DNA of 64,000 nt, taken from the NCBI GenBank assembly GCA_027922465.2, contig BQMF02000374.1:310001-374000 (forward strand). The letters run 5' to 3'. The position numbers and the translations under genes were made by a program. The stretch's first letter is position 1; each line of letters starts with the position of its first letter. Below the pieces are notes generated by a model. That model saw only the letters and a program-made list of their open reading frames with translations. It was not told the origin of the DNA and did no database searches. This DNA comes from Turritopsis dohrnii. Taxonomy: Eukaryota; Cnidaria; Hydrozoa; Anthoathecata; Oceaniidae. Shown one piece after another: positions 34,460-45,607 of this stretch.

Positions 34460-34926
34460 TAAAGAACTTACGTAATGCTTTAATACGTTCTTCGAAGATG
34501 TGGAAACCGGTAAAATCTACTTCATATTGTGCAAATTGAAACTTGTCGGGGTTAAGGACGATGCCAGATGTCAATTGTGCGCCACCAGTGATTCTCTAGG
34601 TCTGAATCGTAATGGATGGTATCGTCAACAATTCGTTCTTTCCTCTCAAAATGAGCCAAGATGGTATCGAAACGTCTGTTGTACCCGTCACCAGAAGATA
34701 GGAAGCCTTGTGGCGCTCTTTTATATCGCCAGCGACCGAACGGGGTAATGAGGTGGTAAGGTGACGACCTGACTCTCTCAGTGGTGCACTATGGAACCCA
34801 TTCCAAGCGTCTGTAACCGTCTTCCAGGTATCCCTAGGGATGCGACGGGTCAGGTGAAAGGGCGACTCAGAATTGTGTGTTTCGCGTTTGCAGAACTTTG
34901 ATGTGGATTTCTACCAGAGGGCCAGT

Positions 34927-36880
34927 CATTTTTTTTTTTTTTTTTTTTTTTTTTTAGTCGCTCAAGGTTTGTCGGTCAATACAAGGTTTAAAACCACTAA
35001 TGTGTATTGAGGTACAAGGAGGAAAGGTGACGATGGACATTACATTTAAAGTGTTGAAGGTTATAATGAGAAGGAAAAACAGACTGGGGTCAAGAATTCC
35101 AGAGAGTGGAGGAGCGAGGAATGAAACTTTGTTGGTAAAAATTCTTTGATGATTTTGGGATGCTGACAGTGTGATCATGGCAATTAGATGAATATCTTGT
35201 GTTTCGCTTGAAAGTCTTTAATGCAGGGATGAGAGAAGAGAGCTCAGTTGAACATTTTCCGTAAAAGTATTTATAAAAGAGGCAAAGAGATGCCACAGAT
35301 CTGCGATGGGAGAGTGTGTCAAGTTTGCTTGCATCACCTACAGCATTACAGATTCTTTTCTGGATACGATCTAAAAGATTTAGAGAATCAGAGGGTGCAC
35401 CACCCCAGATATGGCAACAATACTCAATACAAGGTCGAATAATAGATTTATAGAGGTAAAGAATGGCATCAGGGCTGAGGTATTCTCTTGCACGAAGAAG
35501 GGAGCCCACCTTCATCGAGGCTGACTTAGCGATTGCCTCAATGTATGAGCGCCAGGAGAAGTCCTGTGAAAAAGTGATGCCGAGGAGACGAAAGGAGTTG
35601 TTTTCTTCCAACTGGGTGCCATTCATGGAAATTGACGGTAAAAAGGGATCTTTAGTATGATTTACAGATAGAAGTTTCGTTTTTGTGGAATTGAATGTGA
35701 CCAGCCATTTCTCTCCCCACTCAACTATAGATTGCAGATCAAACTCAATTTCGCCTGCCATTTCTACCTGGCTGAACAAATCTGATTTTGGAGTACAGGA
35801 ATAGATGGTTGAATCATCAGCATAGATGGCAAGCTTGGAAATAATGTCATCAGGCAGATCATTGATGAAAAGAAGAAAAAGGGTTGGCCCAAGGACAGAA
35901 CCTTGGGGAACACCTGCATTGATGGAATGTGTCGAAGATGATTGCCCGTCTAAAACAACCTTAAGCCTACGATTACCAAGGAAGGAACGAATCATCTCAT
36001 AAAAGAGACCCTTAACTCCATATGCAGCAAGCTTTTTCAAAAGACCAGTATGCCATACTTTATCAAATGCCTTGGATATGTCAAGAGCAACAGCTCTTGC
36101 CTCCCCAGATTTATCTAATGCAGTGTAAATTCTATCAGTTATCACTGTAAGGAGGTCAGCAGTTGAGCGTTGGGAGCGAAAGCCATATTGAGAATCTGAG
36201 AAGAGGTTATTAGATTCAAGGTGATTAACAAGAGCATTATTGATAAAGGTCTCAAAAATTTTACTCATAACTGGTAGGAGACTAATGGGTCTGTAATTTC
36301 GTGGATTAGATCGATCACCATAATTTTTAAAGACTGGAATTACAGAGGCAAACTTCCAAGATGAAGGAAAGCAAGATTCAGCTATGCACTTGTTATATAG
36401 ACGAGAAAGTACAGGAGATAATTCAGGTGCACACTTTTGAAATAGGATGACAGGAATTCCATCAGGGCCAGTAGCCTTAGAAGCATCAAGATTTGAAATG
36501 ATGGAAGATATTTTAGCTGGTGTGATAAAGCAGCTATCCAGTACTTTATTAGTCCTCAAGGGAAATTCCGGAACAGCATGGTCCGAGTCATCAAGAGTAG
36601 AGTTAGTACTGAAAATATTAGAGAAGAGTTCAGCTTTATCCTTAGATGATGATAAAACCTCTGGACCATTGAAAATGGGAGGAATGGATGACCTTTTATT
36701 GTTGGTAACACTTTTAATGATGCGCCAAAAATCTCGAGAGCCAATTTTTTGTGAAGAGATACGATTACGAGTTTCTTGTTGATATGTAGACTTTGCATTA
36801 TTAATGACAGGGAAGAAAAGGTAGGACGTCTGGACGATCAAGTACTGGTACACGCTCTTCACAAATTCCATTATCTTATT
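34927..36880 (-). mobile_element. 5'-truncated LINE inserted in the Ty3/gypsy-like element
   Basis: Runs from a poly(A) tail (seen as 28-30 T at 34927-34956) back to about 36880, where the reading frame passes into the host retroelement sequence. A poly(A) tail rather than a microsatellite separates it from the other LINEs here. It holds one long RT frame. Confidence 0.85.
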
Positions 36881-36973
36881 TGGTCGCACCACATATCGTG
36901 CCAAAGCAGGAGGTCGGAGATGTAGAAAACTCACCAGCCTCATACGCAGGTTGAGATTGTGGGAAGACAGCAA
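35090..36973 (-). pseudogene. LINE reverse transcriptase, near-complete frame with one premature stop
   Basis: 627-aa frame; roughly the first 30 residues are host retroelement sequence. RT blocks: ASKATGPDGIPVILF, FASVIPVFKNYGDRSN, PRNYRPISLLPVMSKIFETF, AVALDISKAFDKVWH, INAGVPQGSVLGPTLFLLFI and the catalytic IYADDSTIYS. The tail is HIWGG...LDRIQKRICNAV. It stops with TGA inside a SSTLWNS motif that normally continues LP/PxxVFP. The same frame after the TGA reads PQSVFPSHYNLQHFKCNVHR, so one base change ended the ORF. The endonuclease is missing. Confidence 0.85.
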
Positions 36974-37184
36974 CTTTAGGAAAGTTACTGTTCAGTATAC
37001 CGAGAGCCAGCATGGTATCATAACAAAGATAGAACCGTTTCACGTTGGGGCAGACTTTTATCATTGAACGGCAAGTGATCTTCTTCCCTTTGGGAGATGT
37101 TCCAGCGATCGTAGCGAAGAAAGCTCCAGAGATTTTGATAGGAGATTGGTTTGCGGCATTCAGTGACATCACGACAGGATGCAA
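36876..37184 (-). pseudogene. Ty3/gypsy-like protease-region remnant
   Basis: 102-aa frame with SGAFFATIAGTSPKGKKITC and VKRFYLCYDTMLALGILNSN, the strand pattern and spacing seen between gag and RT in metazoan gypsy-type elements, where a retropepsin-like fold lies. The active-site DSG is not in this frame; upstream sequence (37190-37260, DSGARSDLWSF-like) may hold it. Truncated by the LINE. Confidence 0.55.
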
Positions 37185-37312
37185 ATCTCGCTTGGAATAA
37201 CCGGCTTGAAGAAATTTCTCAAACGACCATAAATCAGATCGGGCTCCTGAATCAACAAGGGCTACCGGTACTTACAGCAACGGATTTGTGGATTTTCAGG
37301 GCGTCATCCATG

Positions 37313-37555
37313 TCATTTTGATGTGAAAGGGTCTGCACGAAGTACTATGTTTCCCAACTGTTCAGAAGCACATTGAAGAAGTTGTCCCGAAGCGGCGGCT
37401 GCTATTCCTGATCCAACTCGGAAAGTTTCCCACCGGCGGAAAAACGCGTTCCAGTCGTCATTGGTAGAGTTCAATTGAAGTTTAGGACGTTCAAGCTTTG
37501 GGCCTCTTGGGGATGGAGCAGATGCATTGTTGGCAGTATGCAAGTACAACCTCAA
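37313..37555 (-). pseudogene. Ty3/gypsy-like gag N-terminal remnant
   Basis: 80-aa frame with RGPKLERPKLQLNSTNDDWN then AFFRRWETFRVGSGI and LLQCASEQLGNIVLRADP, matching the RP.....DW..F...W..Y....G......QL..C....L pattern of gag in this retroelement group. Its first residues adjoin the hairpin element at 37548. Remnant. Confidence 0.55.
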
Positions 37556-37618
37556 ACCCAGGGTCTCTTGCCTTTTCGATATACGGATCCTATCCCGTAT
37601 ATCGAAAAGGCAAGAGGA
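37548..37618. mobile_element. Partial copy of a hairpin MITE
   Basis: The left arm AACCTCAAACCCAGGGTCTC then TTGCCTTTTCGATATACGG is followed by an inverted CCGTATATCGAAAAGGCAAG. It matches the complete element at 47936-48032 except that the right tip (the GGGTTCGAGGTT part) is missing. Confidence 0.65.
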
Positions 37619-37742
37619 TGCATTCAGTATGGCTCTGCCGCACCATTACATCAACGTCCTGTGTCGCAAAACCACAGCCAGGGATCGGGCAAGTAAGAAT
37701 CGTCATTCTGGATCAGCAAAATACTTCAAAGTCACAATACAG

Positions 37743-37836
37743 TTACTATTTTACGAATGTTTTGATCTAAATGATACAATATAACAAAACATATAAAAGT
37801 ATAACAAAAGATAACAACTAGTCCATTGTCCTTTCA
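37743..37836 (-). repeat. 5' terminal direct repeat (LTR-like) of the Ty3/gypsy-like element
   Basis: Same-orientation partner of 33167-33259. On the minus strand it begins TGAAAGGACAATGGACTAGT. No clear primer-binding site was recognised inside it. Confidence 0.7.
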
Positions 37837-38357
37837 CATAAGGTCTAGTTCTAAAAGTTCTTTAACTTTGGTCTAAATTTTAATGTTTTTAGTTCTAAAA
37901 GTATGTTATTCGGTTTCTTTCTTTTTTTTTTTTGTCAAAAATGCATATCCGATGAATGATAGTTCTAAATATTTCTTAATTTATAAGCATAACTGAATTA
38001 AAAAACAGCGTATTTCGTTCCAACAAATGCTAAAATTTTTTAAACACAACACAATACAAAATTATAACGAATATGCAAAATAATTTCCTCAAATAAGAAG
38101 TCAAATATGATGGAAAAAAGTTTGTAGTTCTAAAAGGTTTCTGATATAAAAAACGTGTAGCGCAAAATGTTGAAAATAATACAATATACATCATAATGGA
38201 GAAGAACTATCTCTTCTTCTCTATTATGGCAAAAATAGAAGACGCCTATTCTTCAAATATACGGCAACCGATTTCGATTAGATTCAGGATGGTATCCGGG
38301 CTATGGAGATCAGACACAGTCTCACGTGTGTCATTTTTCCAGAAACAAGAATGTTAA
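37837..38357. other. AT-rich spacer
   Basis: Nothing recognised apart from repeats of AGTTCTAAAAG (37855, 37893, 38130), which may be the remains of a low-copy repeat. Confidence 0.4.
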
Positions 38358-38835
38358 AGGGATTCCTGCGTCCAAAATGATATTTACAAATATGATAGAG
38401 CTCAAAAAGTTGTTTAACAAGTCTCTTTTCAGTATTTCATAATTATTTATAGTTTTTGAGATATTTCGTTTTTAAAATCTTATGTGTTTAATTTATGCAC
38501 AATGCATATTTATGATGTATAACAAACACTTTTCATTGCAATAACTTGAGATATGATTAATATTACATCTTTGTTAGTTACTATGAAGTAAAGTCTTCCA
38601 CTCTGAGTTGATTTGTAGAAGAATGAAGTCATAATATTTACTAATTCAGAAAGTTATAGACACTAACAAAATACTATCTTATTACATCATAATTATGCGT
38701 TGCATAATTTCAACATTTTTAAATTGAAATATCTGTCCAAGGAAACAAAATTTCCAAAAACTGTAAAAAGAGTTCTTAAACAACTTTGTGAGTTCTATCA
38801 TCCCTTGAAATATCATTTTGGACGCAGGAATCCCT
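38358..38835. mobile_element. TTAA-flanked MITE (T2/Kolobok-like), copy 2
   Basis: 478 bp with AGGGATTCCTGCGTCCAAA ends and TTAA at 38354-38357 and 38836-38839. It is the uninterrupted version of 8367-9428 in inverted orientation (its right half matches that copy's left half). No ORF. Confidence 0.85.
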
Positions 38836-39582
38836 TTAATCCCTCTTTTTGAATTTTAGTTCCTGTTTTTAACTAGTACATCTGTCAATCTGTTACTGTT
38901 TTTTATAGAAACCTATTAGTATTATTTAATTTAACGGTATATTACGTAAATAACAATTACATCACCGATACCTAGATATGTATTACATACAATAATTGCT
39001 TTTAGATATTAGTATTATAGCTTAAAAATGATTGAGGTTTGTTTCATCTCTCTCTTCTTTTCTTTTTGCATAAAATACTTAAACCGGATTAATTTTCGCG
39101 AGATTAAATTTCGTGAGGTCAAAAATTCTTTTTAGGCCGTTTGTAGAAAATAGTTTGGTTCCCGTTATCGTTACCTTGAAAAATTGAGTCGGTCGGTCGG
39201 TTGGGAAAGATTTTTTCTGTATTTTTCCATAAAAAAAGTTATGTCAATTTGGCAGCCATCGTTCTAAAAAACGCTCGTTCGGGGATTTTGGGGGGGACAG
39301 AATTGCTCACAATAAGCAAATGAGATGAATAGTGAAGTTTAGTGAACATTTCTTTCATGCACTCTTATCCGCCATTTTGAAAACGCACGATTTGAAAGAA
39401 AATCGGGTCATAAATTTGGGAAATAATCCCGAATCCGCTTTACTTTTACGTGCTCACTGCACAAAAGAAAAATGGGTGTCCGACTCTCCGACTCTCAAAG
39501 TAAGACATTTTTTAGGATCGGTCGGAGAACGGGAACCAGACATTTTCTTACGAGCGGCCTTATGTAAGCGGAACTTATATCT
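38836..39582. other. Spacer with TTCGCG-type repeat end
   Basis: 39090-39135 carries TTTTCGCGAGATTAAATTTC and GTGAGGTCAAAAATTC, which recur inverted at 39763-39835, so they may be the two ends of a ~750-bp element that contains the hairpin at 39583. The 102-aa plus-strand frame at 39332-39640 is unrecognised. Confidence 0.45.
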
Positions 39583-39761
39583 TCAATTAATAAATACGCC
39601 AGTCTTCAACGTTTCAAACCCCTCCGGTTCATTTTCATAAAAATATTTTTATGATGTCAATTTTTTATGCAATGTATGTCTTCTGTTTAACTGTAAACAT
39701 CATTCTTGAAAATGAACCAGACGGGTTCGAAACGTTGAAACCTGGCGTATTTATTAATTGA
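39583..39761. mobile_element. ~180-bp hairpin MITE
   Basis: The left arm TCAATTAATAAATACGCCAG then TCTTCAACGTTTCAAACC is the inverted complement of the right arm (GGTTCGAAACGTTGAAACC then TGGCGTATTTATTAATTGA), with a ~70-bp loop. No ORF. Confidence 0.7.
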
Positions 39762-41900
39762 GGTCAAAAATTCACGAAATTTAATTTCGCGAATGAGAGA
39801 TTTGAGAAATTTTGCGTGGATTTAATTTCGCGAGTGGAAAAGTTTAAAGAAAAAAATAACGATTTTCAATCTAGAAATGTATTTTTCAAGCTTTCTTGAT
39901 ACTTAAATTTGACACTTTTGCTAAAATTACAATTACAAATATATAACTATTGTAAAATTACAATTCTTCTTCATCATCAAAGTTAGCAAAAATGTCAAAG
40001 GCAGAGCGTTGTTTCTCTGGTAAAACCCATATGTCTTCGTCGTTTTCGTCTTCATACTCATTTTCCTCTGTATCGTTCTGATAGACCGAAGGATATCAGA
40101 ACTCTGCGGTAAGATCACATACGGCATTAATATCCGAATAAGAGCTGAACCTTCCAGTTTTCCTCAAGCAGGGTGCAACAAATCATTTTTACCAAGTACG
40201 ATAGCGTATGCAATGTTTCAAGATACCGTACGTGAACTTTTCATAAAACGTTGTTATTAGCTTGTCGTACGCAGCAGATGCCTAGTAAAGGTCGTTCGGC
40301 CAAAAGTAAGATGTATGTAACATGGACGAAAAAAGTCAAGACATTTTCAATTGTGTACTTTTTATAATGCTTGTACAAAGTCAACCTGTCTTTCTTGGCT
40401 AATACACCGACTCCTGGCCAAGTATGATACCACGTTGAGCAGAATCTCACACGCAGTTGCCTTCATAGTTGGTAGACTGGTGTTACCGAGAGATATCTAC
40501 CCAGGCCTGGTCGTTATAGGCGTGCGATCACACGCGCACGCCTCCACACACGCCAAGATTTATTTACGTGTGTGGCAATCGCACGCCTGGCTTGTTATGG
40601 CAAGTGTAAAAACAAATGTTTATTTAAAAGTCAACAAAAATCTGTCCCAAAATGTTTAAAGTTTATTGTACAATAACGGAACGAAACTTTGCTACCATTT
40701 CAGTTGTGAGGTCTCCGATCGCTTTGGAATACGGTAGTGGTTTTGAGTTAAAAATTAGCGCTCACAAATTTTCTTCGTTTCGTAAGAAAACAAGTCTACT
40801 CAGCGAAATCCGCTGAGGAACGAAGAAGGAGCTTCGTGCACAATTTTATTATGTATTATTTAATTATTTTGTATAGTTTTCTCTTTCTTTACGTTCTTAC
40901 AGAAGTATGCGCAAGGTTGCAGTTTTTCGAAATAATAATCTTTTATTGAAAAAAATAGCCAGCCATGTGGTGACGAGTTAATGGAATGTAAACATCTTTA
41001 ATTTAATTTAAAAACAATTTGAACTTCAAACCAAAACCATGGAGAGTAATACAATTTTTTTTTATTTTCAGGTTTTCCTCTTTATTAATTTTTGAATAAA
41101 TTTTATTTACCGTTAAATCTTTATAGCTAACATTTTATGTTCCAAATCTTTGAAAACATTGTTTTAGTTTTACATATACGACACATTTCAAATTTAACTT
41201 GATTATCATACAGACTGAAGATCGTTGATCTTAACTGGAAAAAATTGATCGCACATCTGTCAAAAATTTACACGAGCGCACGCCATAACTGATATCGTCA
41301 ATTAAGGCATGTGATGACCACATGCCTGCTAATCTTCTTACGACCACCCCTGCTACCCATGCAATATCACACTTGTGCGGAGGTGTATGCCGACAGAGCA
41401 CAGAAAAACAAGTCTGCGCTTGTGCGCACTTACAGGCGGAACAAGCATTATTAATGCTGAGAGAATGAATAATCACTGTTGTATTTTTGCATCCATGTTA
41501 TAAAGAAAAGAGAGAAAGTTGACATTTTTTGCGTTTTCTTTCAACCTTTAACCAATGCAATGACATCATAAAAATTGATCACACATGTCCTACTTTAACA
41601 CTCCTGCACATTGCGTAAAATATACTGATAACCTAAAAAAAATCAGCACAACGAGTCAAATAAGAAGGATGGTAGCCATTAATTGTGTGCTTTTTCGAAT
41701 TGAAACTGTTTTTTTTTTTTTAATATAATCTACTTCGCTCAACTTACGAATACTTCATCATTATGCAACTTGCGTACGCTATTTAAGAATCATGTGCGTA
41801 CGATAACGTACGTTAGTGAAAATATCTGTGTACGACTGTATTAATACAACGTACGTATGTACTTGTGTACGCAATTTGTTGCACACTGGCAAGTTTTTCT
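39762..41900. other. Spacer, no gene recognised
   Basis: A run of acidic-looking codons on the minus strand near 39960-40130 has no family match. 41760-41890 contains many copies of GTACG/CGTACG in both orientations, perhaps a decayed repeat end. 40490-40600 and 41222-41420 share TCGCACG/ACACG-rich words of unknown origin. Confidence 0.35.
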
Positions 41901-41940
41901 GCATTATATACAGATATTTTTGGAAAAGCAAATGGGGTTT

Positions 41941-42545
41941 TTGATTAACCGATATGCTATACGCATTCAACAGGTGCATTTTACTAAGTTAATTGATGAA
42001 TGTAATGGCACATCGGTCGTATTGCAGGTTGACTTTTCTGAAAACGCATCGATCATACATCAGAATGAAATCCAGTCTGCACACTGGTCCCACAACACCA
42101 ATAAAGGGAGCTATGTGATCATTTCAGACAACTTGGAACATACTAAAGAGGCAGTTTATACTTTTATGTCAGAGCTATTTGGTAACATTTAGACTAAGTA
42201 TCCATCCATCAATTTGATCAATGTGTTCACAGATGGACCTACAGAGATATTTATTTTTGAATTTACCAGGCTGGGAGGAAGACTTTTCAGTGAAAATAAT
42301 ATGAAATTTCTTTGCCACTTCTCATGGTAAAGGGGCTGTTGACGGTATTGGTGACACCATAAAAAGATCCATCTGGCACCTTGTCAGATTCAAAGGAGCC
42401 ACCCCAGTCAATCCAAATGCATATGCTAAAATTGCAAAAGAATTGAATGAACAAATCAACATCATTCATGTTTCTTCAGAAGCTGTGACGACGAAAGCAG
42501 CAAATGTGGGAACATTAGGAAAATTGTCTCGTTATATCCAATAAC
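41941..42545 (+). pseudogene. Frameshifted remnant of a transposon-type protein with SHGKGAVDGIG motif
   Basis: Two frames add up to one protein. The first (to the TAG at 42190) has VLQVDFSENASIIHQNEIQS AHW and YVIISDNLEHTKEAVYTFMS. The second, from ~42268, has WEEDFSVKIIWNFFATSHGK then GAVDGIGDTIKRSIWHLVR and NPNAYAKIAKELNEQINIIH. A stop and a frameshift lie between, and a VFTDGP motif sits in the broken part. Proteins with these motifs are repeated in many invertebrate genomes, so I take it as mobile-element-derived; the exact superfamily is not known to me. Confidence 0.55.
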
Positions 42546-44579
42546 ATGAAAATGCATTGCATTAAGGTGCGTAATGCAAGTCAGCTTGAAGTTGCTACTA
42601 CCTCTGGGGAATGGGTATTGGTTTCATAATGAAAATGAGTCTTTCCAGGAGAAGTCACAGCTGTATTTAAAGGTCACATAGAGGTTAATGTGATGCACAA
42701 ATCAGGTGTGCCACATTTTGGAAATGGCCTACCAAAGTTGACCCACCAGTTGTTGGTATGCGTGGTCATTCACAAACATTTAATAAAACTTATTTTTTGT
42801 AATTTTAAAATTATAAGTATTTGGGTATTTAGATGGAGGTGCTTATTTTTCATTTTCAATGCCTAAGAATTATACAGTTTATTATCCCATTCCCAATATC
42901 GTTTTTTCATTGTGACGTCACGTACGTCCGTCACAACATTTGACAATCAATTTCTTGAAAAACCTGTGTTTCTTACCTGTAAAAGACCAGTATAAAGGAC
43001 ATAATATGGAGAGAATCAAAGAAAACTGATCACTACATTCACAGGAATAAGTAATTTCTTAATTGTATATAATTGGGAAATTGTCTTTCGTCTGAATACG
43101 TCCGTCACAGCACTTTGATGCTAGTTTCCTGGCCCAAGATAACTTATAAATTGTGTTTTTTGTAATTTTCTAGTTTATATGGTTTAGGACTTGTGTTGTA
43201 TTCTAAAAAAATTCATTGAAGAAAGAAATTCATTCTGGAAATTAATTTTTTGTTGAATTGTACGTCCGTCACAATGGAATTGCCCAATATCATTTTTCGG
43301 AATAGAGGGCTTTGACTGGTTGAAAATTTAAGTAAAAATTAGTAAAGGAATGAAAAAGAATTCAGAGAATATTTTTAGAAAGTTGATTTTATCATAACAT
43401 TAGTCTGTTTTTGTACGTCAATGGAAGAGGAAGAGTGGAAGAGCACACTTTTTAATGAGTATTGAAATAAAGTAAGCCATTATGACCATCTGATACTTCT
43501 TCAGTTCACGGTTCATTCTTCCCATGTTGCTGGTGATTGCCTTCTTTTGCTCTGTTTCATAAAACATTTCATTCAGTTATAACTAAGTAAGAATGAATGT
43601 ATGGTGACAAGGATCTTTGTTTTTGTCAGTCTTTGAATTAGGAAGGCTATCCGCAATTAAGAACATTGACGGTACTGTACTACAATTGTGAGGATATTGC
43701 TGTTATATTTCTTGGTTTGGTGAGGTGAAAGGGAACGTACGGTCAAAATATAAAGTACTTAAATATTTCGTTTCTGAGAAGTATTGATTTAAAGATTTTA
43801 TATTTTTAAATTTTTTCTTAAAAAAAATTCAATTAACATACAGAAAAAAGTTTCTGAATTTTTTTATCTTCTTCCATGCGGGATGCTCAAGTTCGCCATT
43901 TTTTTTTTTCAATTTGATTTTTTTTTTCGTGTTCGTTTTTTCGGGGCTCATACTGACCATGATTTAAGTCATAAAATTACTTTTTAAGAATTTTTCTCGA
44001 GATATTCCAGTCTGTGCACTGTCTTACTAGTTTGTTTACATTTCATTAACCAAATTGTTACGCCACATGCGCACGTCACTGTCATAGATACATTTGCCAT
44101 TAACTTCTCTCATCCCTACGAAACTCGTGTTTGGTACATAGGCCAACTTAATAATGTCTTTGCATCTACAAACACGTATGGTTTCCATTAAACATCAGGA
44201 AATCTCAATTTGGAATAGATGCCAAAGGAAAGCACCAAATGTAAGAGATGTACGGTTTTTTTGATATGCCTAGAGCTGAGCTTGACAGTATGCTCAGCAA
44301 GGAACTTTTTAAACTCTACTGAACCACTATTCTGTCCTTGTGCTGTTTATATACATTGGTATTTTAGTGCGTATGGCACATGACTGACTTGCAATGCCTT
44401 GTTAAAGTTCTAGGGTGTATATGGATTACAAAACAGGTATAAGATCACAGGTCAAGTAACTGAATAAACTGAACTGTGGCTGTGTAGGCCAAAAACTCAG
44501 AAAAAACTGTGAGAAAATTCTGATAAATTGTTTATAATATCTTAGATTTAAATACAATCAATACAGAGTGTAAACTCTT
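42546..44579. other. Spacer with thrice-repeated TACGTCCGTCACA
   Basis: TACGTCCGTCACA occurs near 42924, 43096 and 43261 at ~165-172-bp spacing. The outer flanks (CATTGTGACG near 42911, CGTCACAATG near 43266) are inverted, suggesting a ~370-bp MITE with an internal copy of its end word. No gene recognised in the remainder to 44579. Confidence 0.4.
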
Positions 44580-45300
44580 TACCTATTGCTGAACCGCAAA
44601 ATTTTTGCATTTTGCGGGAAAAAACTTTTGCGGTTCCTCAGTTAACATTTTTTTTTGCCGGAAAAACTTTTGCGCTTGCCAAACGAGAGTACCTTAGAGG
44701 GGAAAATTTCGTCGGGAAAGTTATTTCTTTATAGACATGAAATCCTCGAGAGGCAATGACTGCATTAAAAGAGTAGATTGACGCCATTTTCGTGTTGTTC
44801 TTTTGATAGTTACTACACTTTGTAAACAAACTCACTGACATTCGAATTTGCGTTGTATTGTAATTTTTATATCTCTCAGATTCGCTCTCCTTTGTTACTA
44901 TTCACTTTTTGTCAGTGTCATTCATACTAGACAAAGAAAAATTTATACGTTGGAGATTTTAAGGCAGAAAAACTTCACTAGACAAACGTCCTTTAATTTT
45001 TCGTCGGGGAAAATATTTCGTCGGGGAAACTTTGCCGAAAAAAACCTCGAAATTTTCACGAAATAAAGTAGATCAAATCACTTATTGAAGTTGGAGTCAA
45101 TGAACTTCTACAAACAGGATTTAAGTCGGAGGAATTTCTCTTGTAATAATTAACGAAAATTGGGATTATTCTGAAAATTTTGCGGGAAAAAACTTTTGCG
45201 GTTTACCAATACTTCAATATTTTTTCGGGAATAAACTTTTGCGATTCGAGCCAAAACCGCAAAAACCGCAAAACTTTCTTCCGCAAACACTTTCTTCCTT
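44580..45300. mobile_element. Putative MITE with iterated TTTTGCGGGAAAAAACTTTT words
   Basis: Both ends carry repeated ACTTTTGCGG / CCGCAAAAGT words (44596-44690 and 45177-45290), in inverted relation, with a related TTTCGTCGGGGAAA word in the middle (44698, 45000-45026). Exact tips and duplication are not resolved. It lies immediately 5' of MRPL9. Confidence 0.5.
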
Positions 45301-45607
45301 TAAAGTATTTTAATTCCGTTTACCCCTCCCAAGCCCGACTTTCTTTTCTGTTTCATTCAATAGGTACTTTGAGGGCAGGGCTTACTTTCCATTCCATCTG
45401 ACATTCATCACAATTGTATGTAAATTTCATAACAAATAATATATGAGTTCTGTAAAAGTCATTTGTATCTGTAACTATGACTAGTTCTTCATTTTATTTG
45501 CCAATAGATTGAAATATTTTATGCACCTTATTATATTCTTTTGAAATTAGAGTTGACAATTTATTCAAAATTATCCTTTTGTTATTACTTGTTGTCTAGA
45601 GGGAAAA

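Larger units (their letters stand above)
33167..37836 (-). mobile_element. Degenerate Ty3/gypsy-like retroelement, split by a LINE
   Basis: Minus-strand order: 5' repeat (37743-37836), gag-like part (37313-37555), protease-like part (36876-37184), LINE insertion (34927-~36880), RT and RNase H (34927 down to 33853), proline/arginine-rich end of pol (33600-33290), polypurine tract (33260-33267), 3' repeat (33167-33259). All frames are broken. Family assignment rests on the RT thumb (GIVLNPDKFQFAQYEVDFTG) and the RNase H motifs. Confidence 0.8.

Noticed and set aside
36447..36782. 111-aa plus-strand ORF
   Set aside because: Antisense to the LINE reverse transcriptase.
39332..39640. 102-aa plus-strand ORF
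   Set aside because: It runs into a hairpin MITE and has no family resemblance; probably chance.
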